Shown: one piece after another, positions 1 through 11,210 of the stretch
How positions within the stretch are numbered: position 1 is the first letter of the stretch
Layout: the number at the start of each line of letters is the position of its first letter
Assembly (NCBI GenBank): GCA_021030915.1
Contig: JAGEMR010000002.1
Span: 248,001 to 312,000 of the forward strand
Reading direction: 5' to 3'
DNA: 64,000 bases
DNA from: Astrothelium macrocarpum
Lineage: Eukaryota; Ascomycota; Dothideomycetes; Trypetheliales; Trypetheliaceae
Notes under the pieces: model-generated
What the model saw: the letters and a program-made list of their open reading frames with translations, nothing else
Database searches by the model: none
Told to the model about the DNA's origin: nothing
Made by a program: the position numbers and the translations under genes

Positions 1-3000
1 TTCCTTAAACATGCTCCCGTCATCATGGTTGGTTATCCTGGAGAGACCTCGTTGCACCAGATCTACAGCACCTTCAATAATGCATGCTTAAAAGTCATAC
101 CATCACTGCGCGGATATGCCGAGCCCTTGACAAAAGCAATGGTGCAATTTTACCTTGATTCTCAGAAACGTTTCACCCCAGCGATTCAGCCGCATTATGT
201 CTACTCACCTCGTGAGTTAACCAGGTGGGTTCGAGGCGTCTACGAGGCTATTCGTCCACTTGAAACATTGTCTTTGGAAGGCCTTGTCCGAATTTGGGCT
301 CATGAGGCAATGCGGCTTTTTTCTGATCGTCTAGTGGCCGAGGACGAGCGCAAGTGGACTGATGCCCATGTCAAGGAAGTTGCACTGGAACACTTCCCAA
401 TGATCGACCAAGACCAGGCCCTGGGTGGGCCTATCCTCTTCTCCAACTGGCTTTCGAAGAATTACGTCTCTGTCGAGCGGGAGCGCCTGCGCGACTTTGT
501 CAAAGCACGTCTTCGAACATTCTGCGAGGAAGAGGTTGACGTACCTCTCATTCTCTTCAATGATGTCCTTGACCATGTCTTACGAATCGATCGAGTTTTC
601 CGGCAACCTCAAGGTCACCTCATTCTGATTGGCGTAAGTGGAAGCGGAAAGACGACGCTTTCGCGCTTTGTCGCCTGGATGAATGGTCTGAAAGTGTTCC
701 AAATTAAGGTACACGGAAAATATTCATCAGAAGACTTTGACGAGGACTTGCGTCATGTTCTCCGAGCTTGTGGCACCAAGGGTGAAAAGATCTGCTTCAT
801 AATGGATGAATCGAATGTTCTCGATTCCGGCTTCTTGGAGCGTATGAATACCCTACTTGCTAACGCGGAGGTTCCTGGCTTGTTCGAAGGGGATGAATTT
901 GCTTCTCTCATGACTCAGTGCAAAGAAGGTGCACAGCGCCAAGGTCTACTCCTAGATTCCCAAGAAGAGCTGTATCGTTGGTTCACCCAGCAAATCGTCA
1001 AGAACTTGCACGTGGTATTCACTATGAACCCGCCAAAAGAAGGTCTCTCATCAAAGGCCGCCACCAGCCCTGCTCTGTTCAACCGTTGCGTGCTCAACTG
1101 GTTTGGAGACTGGTCCGACCAAGCTCTCTTCCAAGTTGGCAAAGAATTAACCCAGAACGTGGACCTCGATAGACCAACCTTCACTGCGCCGGATACTCTA
1201 TCACTGGTCTATCGCGAGCTGGCGCTTCCTCCATCTCATCGCGATACCGTTGTCAATGCCATGGTATACATGCACTATTCGCTGCACACCTTTAACGAGC
1301 GCTTGCACAAGCAGCAGGGCAAATCTACTTTCCTTACACCACGACATTTCCTTGACTTTGTCGACCAATTCGTGAAGCTATATGGTGAAAAGCGCGAAGA
1401 GCTTGAAGACCAGCAAAGACATCTGAATATTGGTTTGGAGAAATTGCGTGAAACCGTCGACAAAGTCAGCGACCTTAGGAAGAGCTTAGCAGAAAAGAAG
1501 ACACAACTGGAAATCAAAGACAAGGAAGCCAATGAAAAGCTCCAAAAAATGATCACGGATCAACAAGAAGCTGAACAGCGCAAAGCTGCGTCACTAGAAA
1601 TTCAGGTTGCCTTAGACAAGCAAGACAAAGAAGTGAAAAGACGAAAGACAGTGGTACTTGAGGACCTCGCAAATGCTGAACCTGCTGTCGAAGAAGCTCA
1701 AAAGAGCGTAAACAACATCAAGAAACAGCAACTAACAGAAGTACGATCCATGCAGAACCCGCCTACTGGAGTTAAACTTGCACTGGAAGCGGTATGCACC
1801 CTTTTGGGTCACAAGGCTGTTGACTGGCGATCCATCCAAGCTATCGTTCGCCGGGAAGATTTCATTGCCAGCATCGTCCACTATGACAACGACAAGATGA
1901 TGACCAAGAACCATCGTATCAAGATGCGGAGCGACTATCTATCCAAGGATGATTTCACCTTCGAAAAGGTCAATCGCGCTAGCAAAGCATGTGGTCCGCT
2001 TGTCCAGTGGGTTGAGGCTCAAGTCAATTACTCCGAGATCCTTGATCGGGTTGGACCTCTAAGGGATGAAGTTGCGCAGCTTGAGGAAGCTGCCCTTCAA
2101 ACCAGAGCTGAGGCCCAAGCAACCCAGAATACCATCAAGCAGCTTGAAGAGAAAATTGCAGTTTACAAAAATGAATACGCTGCGCTAATTAGTCAGACTC
2201 AATCCATCCGAACTGAGATGACTCGTGTTCAGAACAAAGTTGATAGATCGGTACGACTTCTTGATAGTCTATCTTCCGAACGGGTGAGATGGGAACAAGG
2301 CAGTACCTCGTTTGAAGCTCAGATTGATACCATTGTTGGTGATGTCTTGATCGCAGCAGGTTTCATTGCGTACAGCGGTTTCTTCGACCAACAGTACCGC
2401 AAGACAATGATGGAAGATTGGCTGCATCACCTGTCACTCTCCAATATCAAGCGCAAGCAACACAACCCAATTACCGAGTATCTTTCGACAGCCGATGAAA
2501 AATTTAGGTGGCAAGAGAGCGGGCTACCAGTGGATGACCTTTGTACAGAAAATGCGATTATCCTCAAGCGTTTCAACCGCTATCCACTCATCATCGATCC
2601 TTCAGGCCGTGTCATTGAATATATTCAGAAGGAGTGCAGTGACCGACGACTCACTGTGACGAGCTTCCTTGATAGCTCTTTTACCAAACAACTCGAAAGC
2701 TGCCTTCGTTTCGGAAATCCTATCCTGATCCAAGACGCCGAATACCTCGACCCAATCCTTACTCATGTCCTGAACAAAGAATACCAGAAGACAGGTGGTC
2801 GTGTACTCATTCAACTCGGCAAGCAGGAAATAGACTTCTCTCCGTCCTTCAAGGTCTTTCTCATGACCAGGGACCCATCTGCCACCTTTGCTCCAGACGT
2901 TTGTAGCCGCACGACTTTTGTCAATTTCACTGTTACCCAAAGCAGCTTGCAAACCCAATCCCTCAACGAAGTCTTGAAATCTGAACGACCAGACGTAGAT

Positions 3001-4918
3001 GAGCGACGATCGAACCTAATGAAGATGCAAGGCGAGTTCAGCGTTCATCTACGGCGTCTCGAAAAGCGCCTTCTTGAGGCCCTCAACCAATCTCAAGGCA
3101 ACATTCTGGATGATGACCATGTCATTGAAACTCTCGAGACCCTCAAGAAGGAAGCAGCGGAAATCGCAGCAAAAGTGTCTGACACTGAGGGTGTTATGGC
3201 CGACGTCGAGCGAATTACCAAGGATTACGACGTAATTGCACGATCATGTTCTGCAATTTTCTCTGTTCTGGAGAAGCTACACTATGTCAATCACTTTTAT
3301 CAATTCTCATTGCAATATTTTCTCGACATCTTCAACAGTATTCTACGGCATAGCAAGGAGTCTCTTCAGGAGACTAATCACCGAGCACGAATCGACGCCA
3401 TTCTGAAATCACTTTTTGTTAGCGCATATCAGAAGACATGTCTCACGCTTCTGCAAAAGGATCGAGTTGTGCTCGCCATGCTGCTTGCTCAAGCTTCGCC
3501 ATACAAAATGGACAAGGGTCTTATCGACAATGTCCTGGATAGTGACCTTGAGGGTGTTGATGTGTCGACGGAGCCAGGACGCAGGGATGAAGTTGTTGCA
3601 CGAGCCGGCAAACATGCTGCTCTCAAAGATGGTCTCCAAAACTTTTCTGCACCTGAATGGAATACCTTCTTGACTACGGAGGTTGCCGAAGTTCACATGC
3701 CGACAGCTTGGAAGAATGTTATCGAACCTCTTGACTGGCAGCTTCGCGACCTCCTGCTTGTCAAACTTTTCCGAGTCGACAGGCTCGTTCCCGCAACCGA
3801 GCATTTTGTAATGGAGATCTTTGGCAAGGGTCTTCTCGATACCGACAGCGATCTTGGTCGAATCGTGAAAGAACTTCCCGCTGGCATGCCCTTGGCCCTC
3901 ACGTCCAGTCCAGGCTTCGATGCAAGCTACAAAGTCGACAGCCTTGTCGAAGTCAGCGGTACTAAATGCACGAATATTGCCATGGGTTCTAATGAGGGCT
4001 TGGCGAGCGCTGACTCGGCTGTTAGCAATGCTGCAGCGAACGGATCCTGGGTGCTTGTCAAGAACGTGCATCTGACACCAAGTTGGCTTCAGAGTCTAGA
4101 GAAGCGTATCGATTCACTCAAGCCGCATCCCGATTTCCGTCTCTTCCTGTCGATGGAAACTAGTCCGAAGATTCCGGTGAATCTGCTCCGCGCTTCGAGG
4201 GTGCTAATGTATGAGCAGCCCGTGGGGATCAAGGCAAACATGCGCGACTCATTTGGATTTTCATCGGCTAGAGCATCAAAAGCGCCTGTGGAACGTGCAC
4301 GGGTGTACTTACTACTTTCTTTTCTGCATGCCGTCATCCAAGAGCGACTCCGTTACGTGCCAAAGTTGGGCTGGAAGAAGGGATGGGAGTTCAATGATGC
4401 CGACGTGAGTCCCAACTATTACTTTCTCTACGGTTTACAACATACTAATCTTTGTACATCCATAGTTTGAATGTAGTGCCTTTATCATTGATCACTGGCT
4501 GGAAAGCGCAGCCGCAAAACGCACGAATCTCGCGCCGCGCAACATTCCTTGGTCGCTAATCAACACGCTCATCACCGAAATGTACGGCGGAAAAATCGAT
4601 GATACTGACGACTTTGCCCATCTGACCACCCTCGTCGATCAAATCCTCACCCCAGACGCCTTCGAGGCCGACCACGACCTAGTCCAACGCGTCAGTGGCG
4701 AGGGTGAAAGTAAGCTAGTTCTACCTAGTGGGACGACATGGAATGCGTTCATGGAGTGGGTTGGTGCGCTGCCGGAGCGAGAGCCACCAACGTATCTAGG
4801 GCTGCCGCCTAATGCGGAAAAGGTGCTGTTAGTGGGGCAGGCGAAGGAGATGCTGAGGAAGCTGAAGATGGTAATGGATATGCTGAACGAGGGGGAGCAG
4901 TTGAATGTTGATGCCTAA
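1..4918 (+). CDS. Cytoplasmic dynein heavy chain, C-terminal two-fifths (5' end outside window)
   Basis: Minus-end microtubule motor heavy chain. The frame is open from base 1, so the ATG at 25 is internal. Exons 1-4404 and 4466-4918; the 61-nt phase-0 intron has GTGAGT, a CTAAT branch site and CATAG. In order: the end of AAA3, AAA4 with Walker [10 protein letters not shown] (about 631-657) and Walker B ending in DES (about 800), stalk coiled coils around a microtubule-binding domain (about 1.4-2.3 kb), AAA5, AAA6 with the conserved [16 protein letters not shown] segment, then NAEKVLL. The protein stops about 30 residues after NAEKVLL. Metazoan and, from memory, Aspergillus and Neurospora heavy chains continue about 250-300 residues further, so the distal C-terminal domain appears absent, as in budding yeast. 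No frame in the next 500 bp carries the missing part. Identity is certain; the short end needs checking. Confidence 0.96.
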
Positions 4919-6919
4919 ATTCCCAACCGAAGAAGACGGCTACGAGCATACTAGTGGCAGTGGTGTTGATGCTTCGACGGGTAGGGATGTCTATGGACTC
5001 TCATTTCAGTTCACCATTTCCTTTGTCTTTGTACTTGTCATGTTTGGCTGTCTTGGTGGCTTAGATTGGGGGCAAGGAGGTTGACATTGATTGTTTTGTT
5101 TTGTGATTTGTCCTTGTTTTCAGCGCGCATGGCAATGCCAAAGGCGTCTTGGTGGGCTGACGAGTGCACACTATACCCCAAATTGCTTTCTTTTCTGTGG
5201 ATATTCCAAGAACGTCACGCGGCTGTACATTTCTTAGCAAACACCATATAGCTTCAAGACCGGCTCAAGCAACTCGAGTCGTTACGTCAGCACGTTTCAT
5301 GCCGCCTCTCGTGGGTGCAATTGGAATTGCAAAAGGTTATCGATATTGTAGGATAAAGGGTTGCCACTCCCTACGCTTGGCCTCACCTGTCGAAAGCCAA
5401 TAGTACGTCGCCTCACAGTGTCACATTTTGCTTCAACAAGTTCGCGGACTTGAATCATTGACGAGGTGTTTTTATTGTCTCCTCTAGCTTTTCTCAGGCG
5501 ATACAGTTGGACGGCCGAGAAGGTAAGACTGACTCCAAATGTGTATACCTTGCTGAAAATACCTTAATCATGACCCTCATACGCTCATACAATGAACGAC
5601 ACGAGGTTCGCGTATCTGCATCGTCGTCGCAGGATGCGACGACATCCGGCTTTTCATCTTCAACGTCTTCTTCAAGCCGCGATCATCTTTGCACGATCTC
5701 TCGGCGAAGCTATACAAACGCTACGTATCGATACCATCTAGAGGAAGAAGATCACCCAACCAGTCGTTTTTGGCGCCTATTGACGTCTCGAAAGCAAACG
5801 TGTGAAAGTGTTATTGATCTACTACCTGCTTGAATTGAAGCCAAGTCTATCTCTTGATACTGCCATGTCTGCCCTCACATTGGGTGCAATAAGCAAAGAT
5901 CGAGACGGCCTAGATAGTAGAGTTGGGGATGCATTTCTATCAGAACCCTACCTCCAGGCTAGAAAGTCCACGTCATACACTCGTTCAGTGTCGAAGCCTT
6001 CTATGGAAGACCCCAAACCATTTGAAGCAATCGAAGACTGTAAATTTATCTACTGAGAAATAAGTTTTGCGATTTTCTCCATTAAAATCTCTGAGGGCCT
6101 TCCTACAACGTGTGTAGCCAATTGTCTCTTGCGATTGCGGGTGACATTCTTTATTGCACCCGCTGATGTGGATATCCTCCAGTGGAGGAGAAGCGCGAAT
6201 CTGGAACTATAGACGACACAGCATAAGACCCTTCCGGAAATTCTCCACTGGCTTTACTTTTCCATTATCCTGTTCGACTCAGCTATTGCACACGCACCTG
6301 ATCTTAGTTGCAGGAAACGCTATAGCTTTACCCTCGAACGCAGCATCATGCATTATGACTCATGCAGTTGAATCTCCATTTGACTTAGTTCACGCAGTCA
6401 ACAGCCCGTATCATTAAGGCCAATAAAACATTATCCTTCAGCAGTATCGTGGATGCATAAAGAGCGCTCTGTGCGCTGTCTCTTGACCGTATCCCGAGCC
6501 AGAGAAGGGCGAGCATAGAGTCCTTGAGCAATATCTTCGTCTTTGGATGTGGCTCAATGGGGCGCATAGCATTGGAAGCAATTTTGGATTGGGCGTGTCA
6601 CTGCAAAGTCAATCCGAAAAACAGCATTTGATACTTGAGCCAAATCATGATTTCCCATGACTAAAAGCGGTATACTAAGCGAAATTATTCCGTTAATCTC
6701 ATGCATACCTAAACAACGCGTTCCTGCCATGCATCCGGGCTAGGCCGGCTAGCTACATGATTGAACCCTATCGCCGTCATTCTTCACTGCACTTTCAGAA
6801 AGTAAATCTTACCTGACCTATACATATTCACCATCACCTTTGCCTTTGCTATACGAACCTGCACAAACTTCACGTTATCGATTGTCGCGCTGGAACACCA
6901 GAAGAACTAATCTGCCAAG
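4919..6919. other. Gene-free interval downstream of dynein
   Basis: Only short open frames are present, none with recognisable domains or a convincing splice structure. At about 6040-6165 it holds one copy of a diverged repeat also seen near 24.9 kb. The last 150 bp are the presumed promoter and leader of the Svf1 gene. Confidence 0.6.
6040..6165 (+). repeat. Diverged dispersed repeat, copy 1
   Basis: The stretch from AAATTTAT (about 6045) through CTCTTG..TTGCGGGTGACATT..TTATTGCA to GATGTG aligns in order and with near-equal spacing to 24878-25012. The best block is about 45 bp at roughly 80% identity by eye. It is probably a fragment of an old mobile element; its type is unknown. Confidence 0.5.
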
Positions 6920-8243
6920 ATGATGAACTGGGCGAAACAACAGTCTGTCCACCGAACACAAGTTTCTAGTCAAAGCTTACAATCATCAAGGCTCGCCAAT
7001 GTCGTAGGCACAGAAGAGCCTGTCTACGGTCCTTCGGCCATACAGTCTGTCGCTGGACAGGCAAAAGAAATCCCCTACACAGAACTCAAGAAGGAAGATT
7101 TGAAATGGACTGTTATGGACTCTACCAATGTCGAAACGCAAATCTTCTACCTCACCTCCGATCAAGGCCATATTGGTCTTGTGCAAGTCATATACAGTAA
7201 CGTGCTGTGAGGAAAGTGCCCAGCGTCGTATCTCGCAAGATGCTGATTAGCATACAGGGGCGTAAGGACTACTGCTCAGTTCAACAGTGCAATATTCTAC
7301 CCAGATCAGAAACTTCCAAAACTCTGGTGCTGCGATCCTGCTGATGGTTGGGCCTTTGACGAGGAGAAATATTCCTTCCAAGCAGACAACTGTGGTATCG
7401 AACTCTCAGAAGATGGAAATTCGTACAGATTAACTTCATCTGCGAATCCGGGTTGTGTGATTGATCTCACCGTCACAAGAAATGCGCCGGGCTTTGTGGT
7501 TGGGAAAGATGGGACAAGCTATTTCGGTACCGATGCGCAGAATCCTTGGGGAAGAATGAGACATGCTTTCTGGCCTCGGTGTAAAGTCGAAGGGAGCATG
7601 GTCACGAAAGATGGTGAGGTGGACTTCAAGGGCAAGGCCTTATTCATTCATGCACTGCAGGGAATGAAGCCACATCACGCTGGTATATGGTCTTTGAAAT
7701 TTGCTAGGCACAGAGGCAGCTCAGCTAATACGTTCTAGCTGCCAGGTGGAATTTTCTCAATTTTCAGGGCCCGACTCACTCAGCGGTCATGATGGAATAT
7801 ACAACTCCTCCCTCTTATGGCTCCACGGTCGTCACTGTTGGTGGCATTGCAACTGATGAAAAAATACTCTACGCCGGAGCAACAAATACCATAAAGCATA
7901 CATCGATAAAGGGAGACTCCGAAAACGATTGGCCAGAACCAGGATCGGTAAGCTATGAGTGGAAGGGCAATGGCATCGAAGCAGAAATTACAGGGAGTCT
8001 GGGGGAGCGCTTGGATAAAGTGGACGTCATGGCGGAGCTCCCTAAGTTTGTCAAGCAGATTGTTGCTGGCACTGTCGGGACAAAGCCCTATATCTACCAG
8101 GTACATCCCTCTCCATGTCTCATTTGGTACCAGAGATTAACCTGGCGCAGTACGGTCCTCATTTGTCTCTCAAAATCAACAATCACGGTCAGCAAAAGGA
8201 GGAAGAAGGGAGCATTTTTTCCGAAGCGACATTCATCTCCTAG
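6920..8243 (+). CDS. SVF1: Svf1 family protein (survival factor 1)
   Basis: Svf1-like lipocalin-fold protein. In yeast Svf1 supports survival under oxidative and cold stress and has been linked to ceramide transport between ER and Golgi. Exons 6920-7206, 7258-7682, 7739-8100 and 8151-8243 give 388 aa. The introns (51, 56 and 50 nt) have GTGAGG, GTATAT and GTACAT donors, and each join restores a conserved block: [25 protein letters not shown] and [15 protein letters not shown]. Other family signatures are [40 protein letters not shown] and the terminal EATFIS. Two adjacent ATGs (6920, 6923) could each serve as start. The gene looks intact and complete; yeast Svf1 is longer, but filamentous-fungal members near 390 aa are normal. 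Confidence 0.95.
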
Positions 8244-9711
8244 CACGTTAGCACAAGTTATTACTCCTTCCATTTGCACAGCATCCTGGCGTTGGGGCAC
8301 TATTTATTGCGGCTGGTGTCGGAGAATATTCCAATAAAGACTTGTCAGATACCTGTCGAGATTAGACTACGTTGCTGAAGCAGATTGATCAGTCGCCTTG
8401 ATGGTGACTAAGAGAAGATATCCTTGGGTGTGGCTTATTCTTGCATAGCTATAGACTCTCGACTCTCTTCAGAACCTAACTCAATTGACTGATGATCCAT
8501 TGAAAATCATTTTTGACGCTTGCTAAGCATTTCAAAGCAAAGAGGACAGAACAATCTGGAAAGTTGCAATTGTTTAGGCACCATAAGGTTGAATAAGAAA
8601 TGTCGTCTACAACTCCGAGCAATGCCATTGCAGCACATCTTGTAGAGAGATCATCAGCAACAATAAGTGAGAAAGTCTCGGGAGCTGTTTCCCAATAAAC
8701 CTTAATAGGTTCCAATTGCTTGAAATAGCATGGGGCTCTGCCTACGAGATGTGCGGCGATTATACCTCTCGCGGTCGTATGTACCGTTTTTAAGCATAAG
8801 GGCTGATGGCTCTTCGAGCTACTTTGTGAAATCCAGTTACGTAGAACCTTTCAGAGCCATGATTAATTTCATTGTAGATGACGAGGGCGAATTCTTACTG
8901 GGTGATTTCAATTTAGATCTCCAAGTTGGAGATTTTCTAATACACTTCCACTGGTTAATGCTATGTGCTTCCACGGCGAAAATTGGTAGCGTCCCCTAAA
9001 CTTTGCGTTGTCATTTCAGTTTACAGGCCGTCCCCATCGTGTCTTAGCAATGCCGTAGATTCTCTTTCCTGGAAGACTTGCATAAGTCCTCTGACCCGCA
9101 ATTGAACCAATACTACTGGATGTGAAATGGTTGGGTCACTGGCTTAATACCGTGTGAGCAGAAGCAGGAGTTGCTAATTCTGACCTTTCGTTTAGGTGAC
9201 TATTTAGTAAAATCCTCCGCCTTTGATTGCATTTCTGGATGCACAATGCTTAGCCCCCACCAGCTCCTGAGCTAAAAATGCCACTTCCGGGATAATGCTG
9301 AACGGGAGAAAATTGGTGAAAGACAGCGAGAAATATATTCTACTTTATGAGTTGATCATTGAGATAGCTCTCGAAATGGTTTCCCGGGTAGCAAATCAAA
9401 CTGCGTGGGATTGATTGAGACCGTATTGAGGTCTTTCCTAACCTCAGAAATGACACTTCTTAGCTTATCCGCTGGTGCCCCCAATTTACTGCGTCCATCT
9501 ACATCATGACCTTCCATGATATCGAGGATTTGGGTACCCATACGGATCCGCTCGAGAAATTTTGTGAATTCCTTTGCCGAGGGCATTCTATGGCATCTGA
9601 GATCGCGGAAAGATGGAACTCGGGTGTGAATTTAGCCGGAAAATGAGTGCAGGATCAATTTTTAACGCTGATGTCAAGTGACCACAAGGAAGAGGAGAAC
9701 CTACTCGATGG
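8244..9711. other. Intergenic interval with no supported gene
   Basis: Moderately AT-rich. An 89-codon frame at 8730-8999 (+) has no recognisable domain. A 76-codon ATG-initiated frame at 9356-9586 (-) lies just downstream of the SPRTN gene on the same strand and is listed separately. Nothing else is seen. Confidence 0.5.
9356..9586 (-). CDS. Possible small hypothetical protein (76 aa)
   Basis: ATG-initiated frame that is charged and helical-looking (MPSAKEFTKFLERIR...), with a balanced composition unlike most random frames here. It lies 125 bp beyond the SPRTN stop on the same strand. No family is recognised. It could be a genuine small gene, a terminal exon or chance. Confidence 0.2.
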   Translation of the reverse strand: MPSAKEFTKFLERIRMGTQILDIMEGHDVDGRSKLGAPADKLRSVISEVRKDLNTVSINPTQFDLLPGKPFRELSQ

Positions 9712-10698
9712 TTATGAGGTGTGCTCAGTATCTAGATGCGTGTTTATCTCCGACTCCGCCATTTTTTCATCACAGATTGGACAGTTGATCAATCTGACTT
9801 TGAGATGAATGTTTGATGTGTCGTCATTCGATGAAAGCCGCCTTTTCAAAGGTATGGATTGAGTAGATGCTGAAGGCTGGTCGTCATCTTCTCCGATACG
9901 CCGTTCTGTATGATCGTGCGTTTGATCGGAAGCGTTTCCCTTTACCCAAGCATCTATCTTGTTTTTCTGCCTCCCCGCTCTCTCCATGGCGCTCATGCTG
10001 TTGAGCTGTTTTTTGGTCAATTCTGGCTCTGCAATTTTAGTATAGCTTCCGCCGCATTCTTCAAAATGTTGATTCCACCAACTATCTGCTTTGCTGGGTG
10101 CCCTGTTCATACTTCTTTTGACCATGCCAAAGTAGGGTGGACGATGCCGACAAGGTCCATCACATTGCCAGATGTGTGTTCGGTAGCTGTCGACTTCATC
10201 ATGAAACGTATGATACACAGTAATGAGGTAGTTGCCATGATTATTGATGGCGTCAGCAAGCAACAGAAAGCCGTTTCCGTGACCTGTGCCATCATCGCCA
10301 CGAGAGTGCCGCCACGATGTTGTTATGAAGAAATAGGCGTGAATACCCTCGTGGAGCAGCGTATTCACTGTGTCTGATGGGGGACGATATTTGAGAAGAG
10401 CTTCCGAAAGTTTAAGACGGATGCGTCGATATTTGCCTTGGTCATCTTTAACCAGTTCACAAATTCCAGCGCAAAGAGTCAATCGATTGCTCCACGACAC
10501 TTCAACTCTTGGGAGTAAAAGATCCCGGAAATAGAGTATGTTGAAGAGACCAAAGAGCTCATGAATGTCTACATGAGGATTGCCGTGGTCACCATGGAGT
10601 AGGTGGTTTATTTTGTGAAGAGCAGATGTTTGGGCTTCGGACAGAGGGTCAAAAGTTGAGATGGCTTGAAGTGCTGCCTCTTCGTCTGTCACTGGCAT
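9712..10698 (-). CDS. SprT-like DNA-protein crosslink protease (Spartan/SPRTN type)
   Basis: Zinc metalloprotease that cleaves proteins crosslinked to DNA during replication; nuclear. Single exon, 328 aa, ATG at 10698. SprT domain about residues 45-205: the HEGIH active site (116-120) is followed by GHGNGF, ITVYHTFHDEVDSYRTHIWQC, then GPCRHRPPYFGMVKRSMNR and WWNQHFEECGGSY, the block typical of metazoan SPRTN. The linker is charged and disordered. The C-terminus (about 304-328) is a UBZ4-like ubiquitin-binding finger, CPICDEKMAESEINTHLDTEH. Its last ligand looks like His after four residues rather than the usual HLDxC. I see no SHP or PIP box. It is divergent from the TBC RabGAP gene with a 512-bp shared promoter interval. 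Confidence 0.94.
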   Translation of the reverse strand: MPVTDEEAALQAISTFDPLSEAQTSALHKINHLLHGDHGNPHVDIHELFGLFNILYFRDLLLPRVEVSWSNRLTLCAGICELVKDDQGKYRRIRLKLSEALLKYRPPSDTVNTLLHEGIHAYFFITTSWRHSRGDDGTGHGNGFLLLADAINNHGNYLITVYHTFHDEVDSYRTHIWQCDGPCRHRPPYFGMVKRSMNRAPSKADSWWNQHFEECGGSYTKIAEPELTKKQLNSMSAMERAGRQKNKIDAWVKGNASDQTHDHTERRIGEDDDQPSASTQSIPLKRRLSSNDDTSNIHLKVRLINCPICDEKMAESEINTHLDTEHTS

Positions 10699-11210
10699 AG
10701 TGAGGCAGACATGTGGTCACTTTCAGGGCCAATCATGGCGTAGGTATTGCAAGCAATCGGAATAGGTCATGGCTCAGTGATCTGGGATCGTGGAATAATT
10801 AGCTTTACCACGGGACCATTACTTTTCAAGGTTACCCAAAATTTCCAAGCATTACAGACTGTCAACGGATTCGATGACCAAAGAGCATGCACGGTGATTC
10901 CAGATCAATTTTTGATGCTATTCACGTGTTTGGAGTACTGGCTGTGGCGTGGAGAGTGGCGCGATGTTGGAGCGCGTTGGCAGTGACGGGAAATTTCATG
11001 CACTGACGATGCGCTGTTTCGCCATCTATCCACACTGCATTCAACGGTCCTATCACATCAGCATGCCAACAAACAACAGCACCTTCGCGCTGTGGGATTG
11101 CAGGTTTTTCGTGCACTTGTCGCCGTCCGAAGTCGGAGGCATCCTACATTCTTGGGATAAAGCTGTTACGACGTCAAGAATTTGCCAGGTAGCAGTAAAA
11201 GCTGGCTGTG
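10699..11210. promoter_or_regulatory. Shared divergent promoter interval (SPRTN / TBC RabGAP)
   Basis: 512 bp separate the two divergent start codons. No coding signal is seen. It must contain both promoters, but no individual element can be assigned confidently. Confidence 0.5.
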
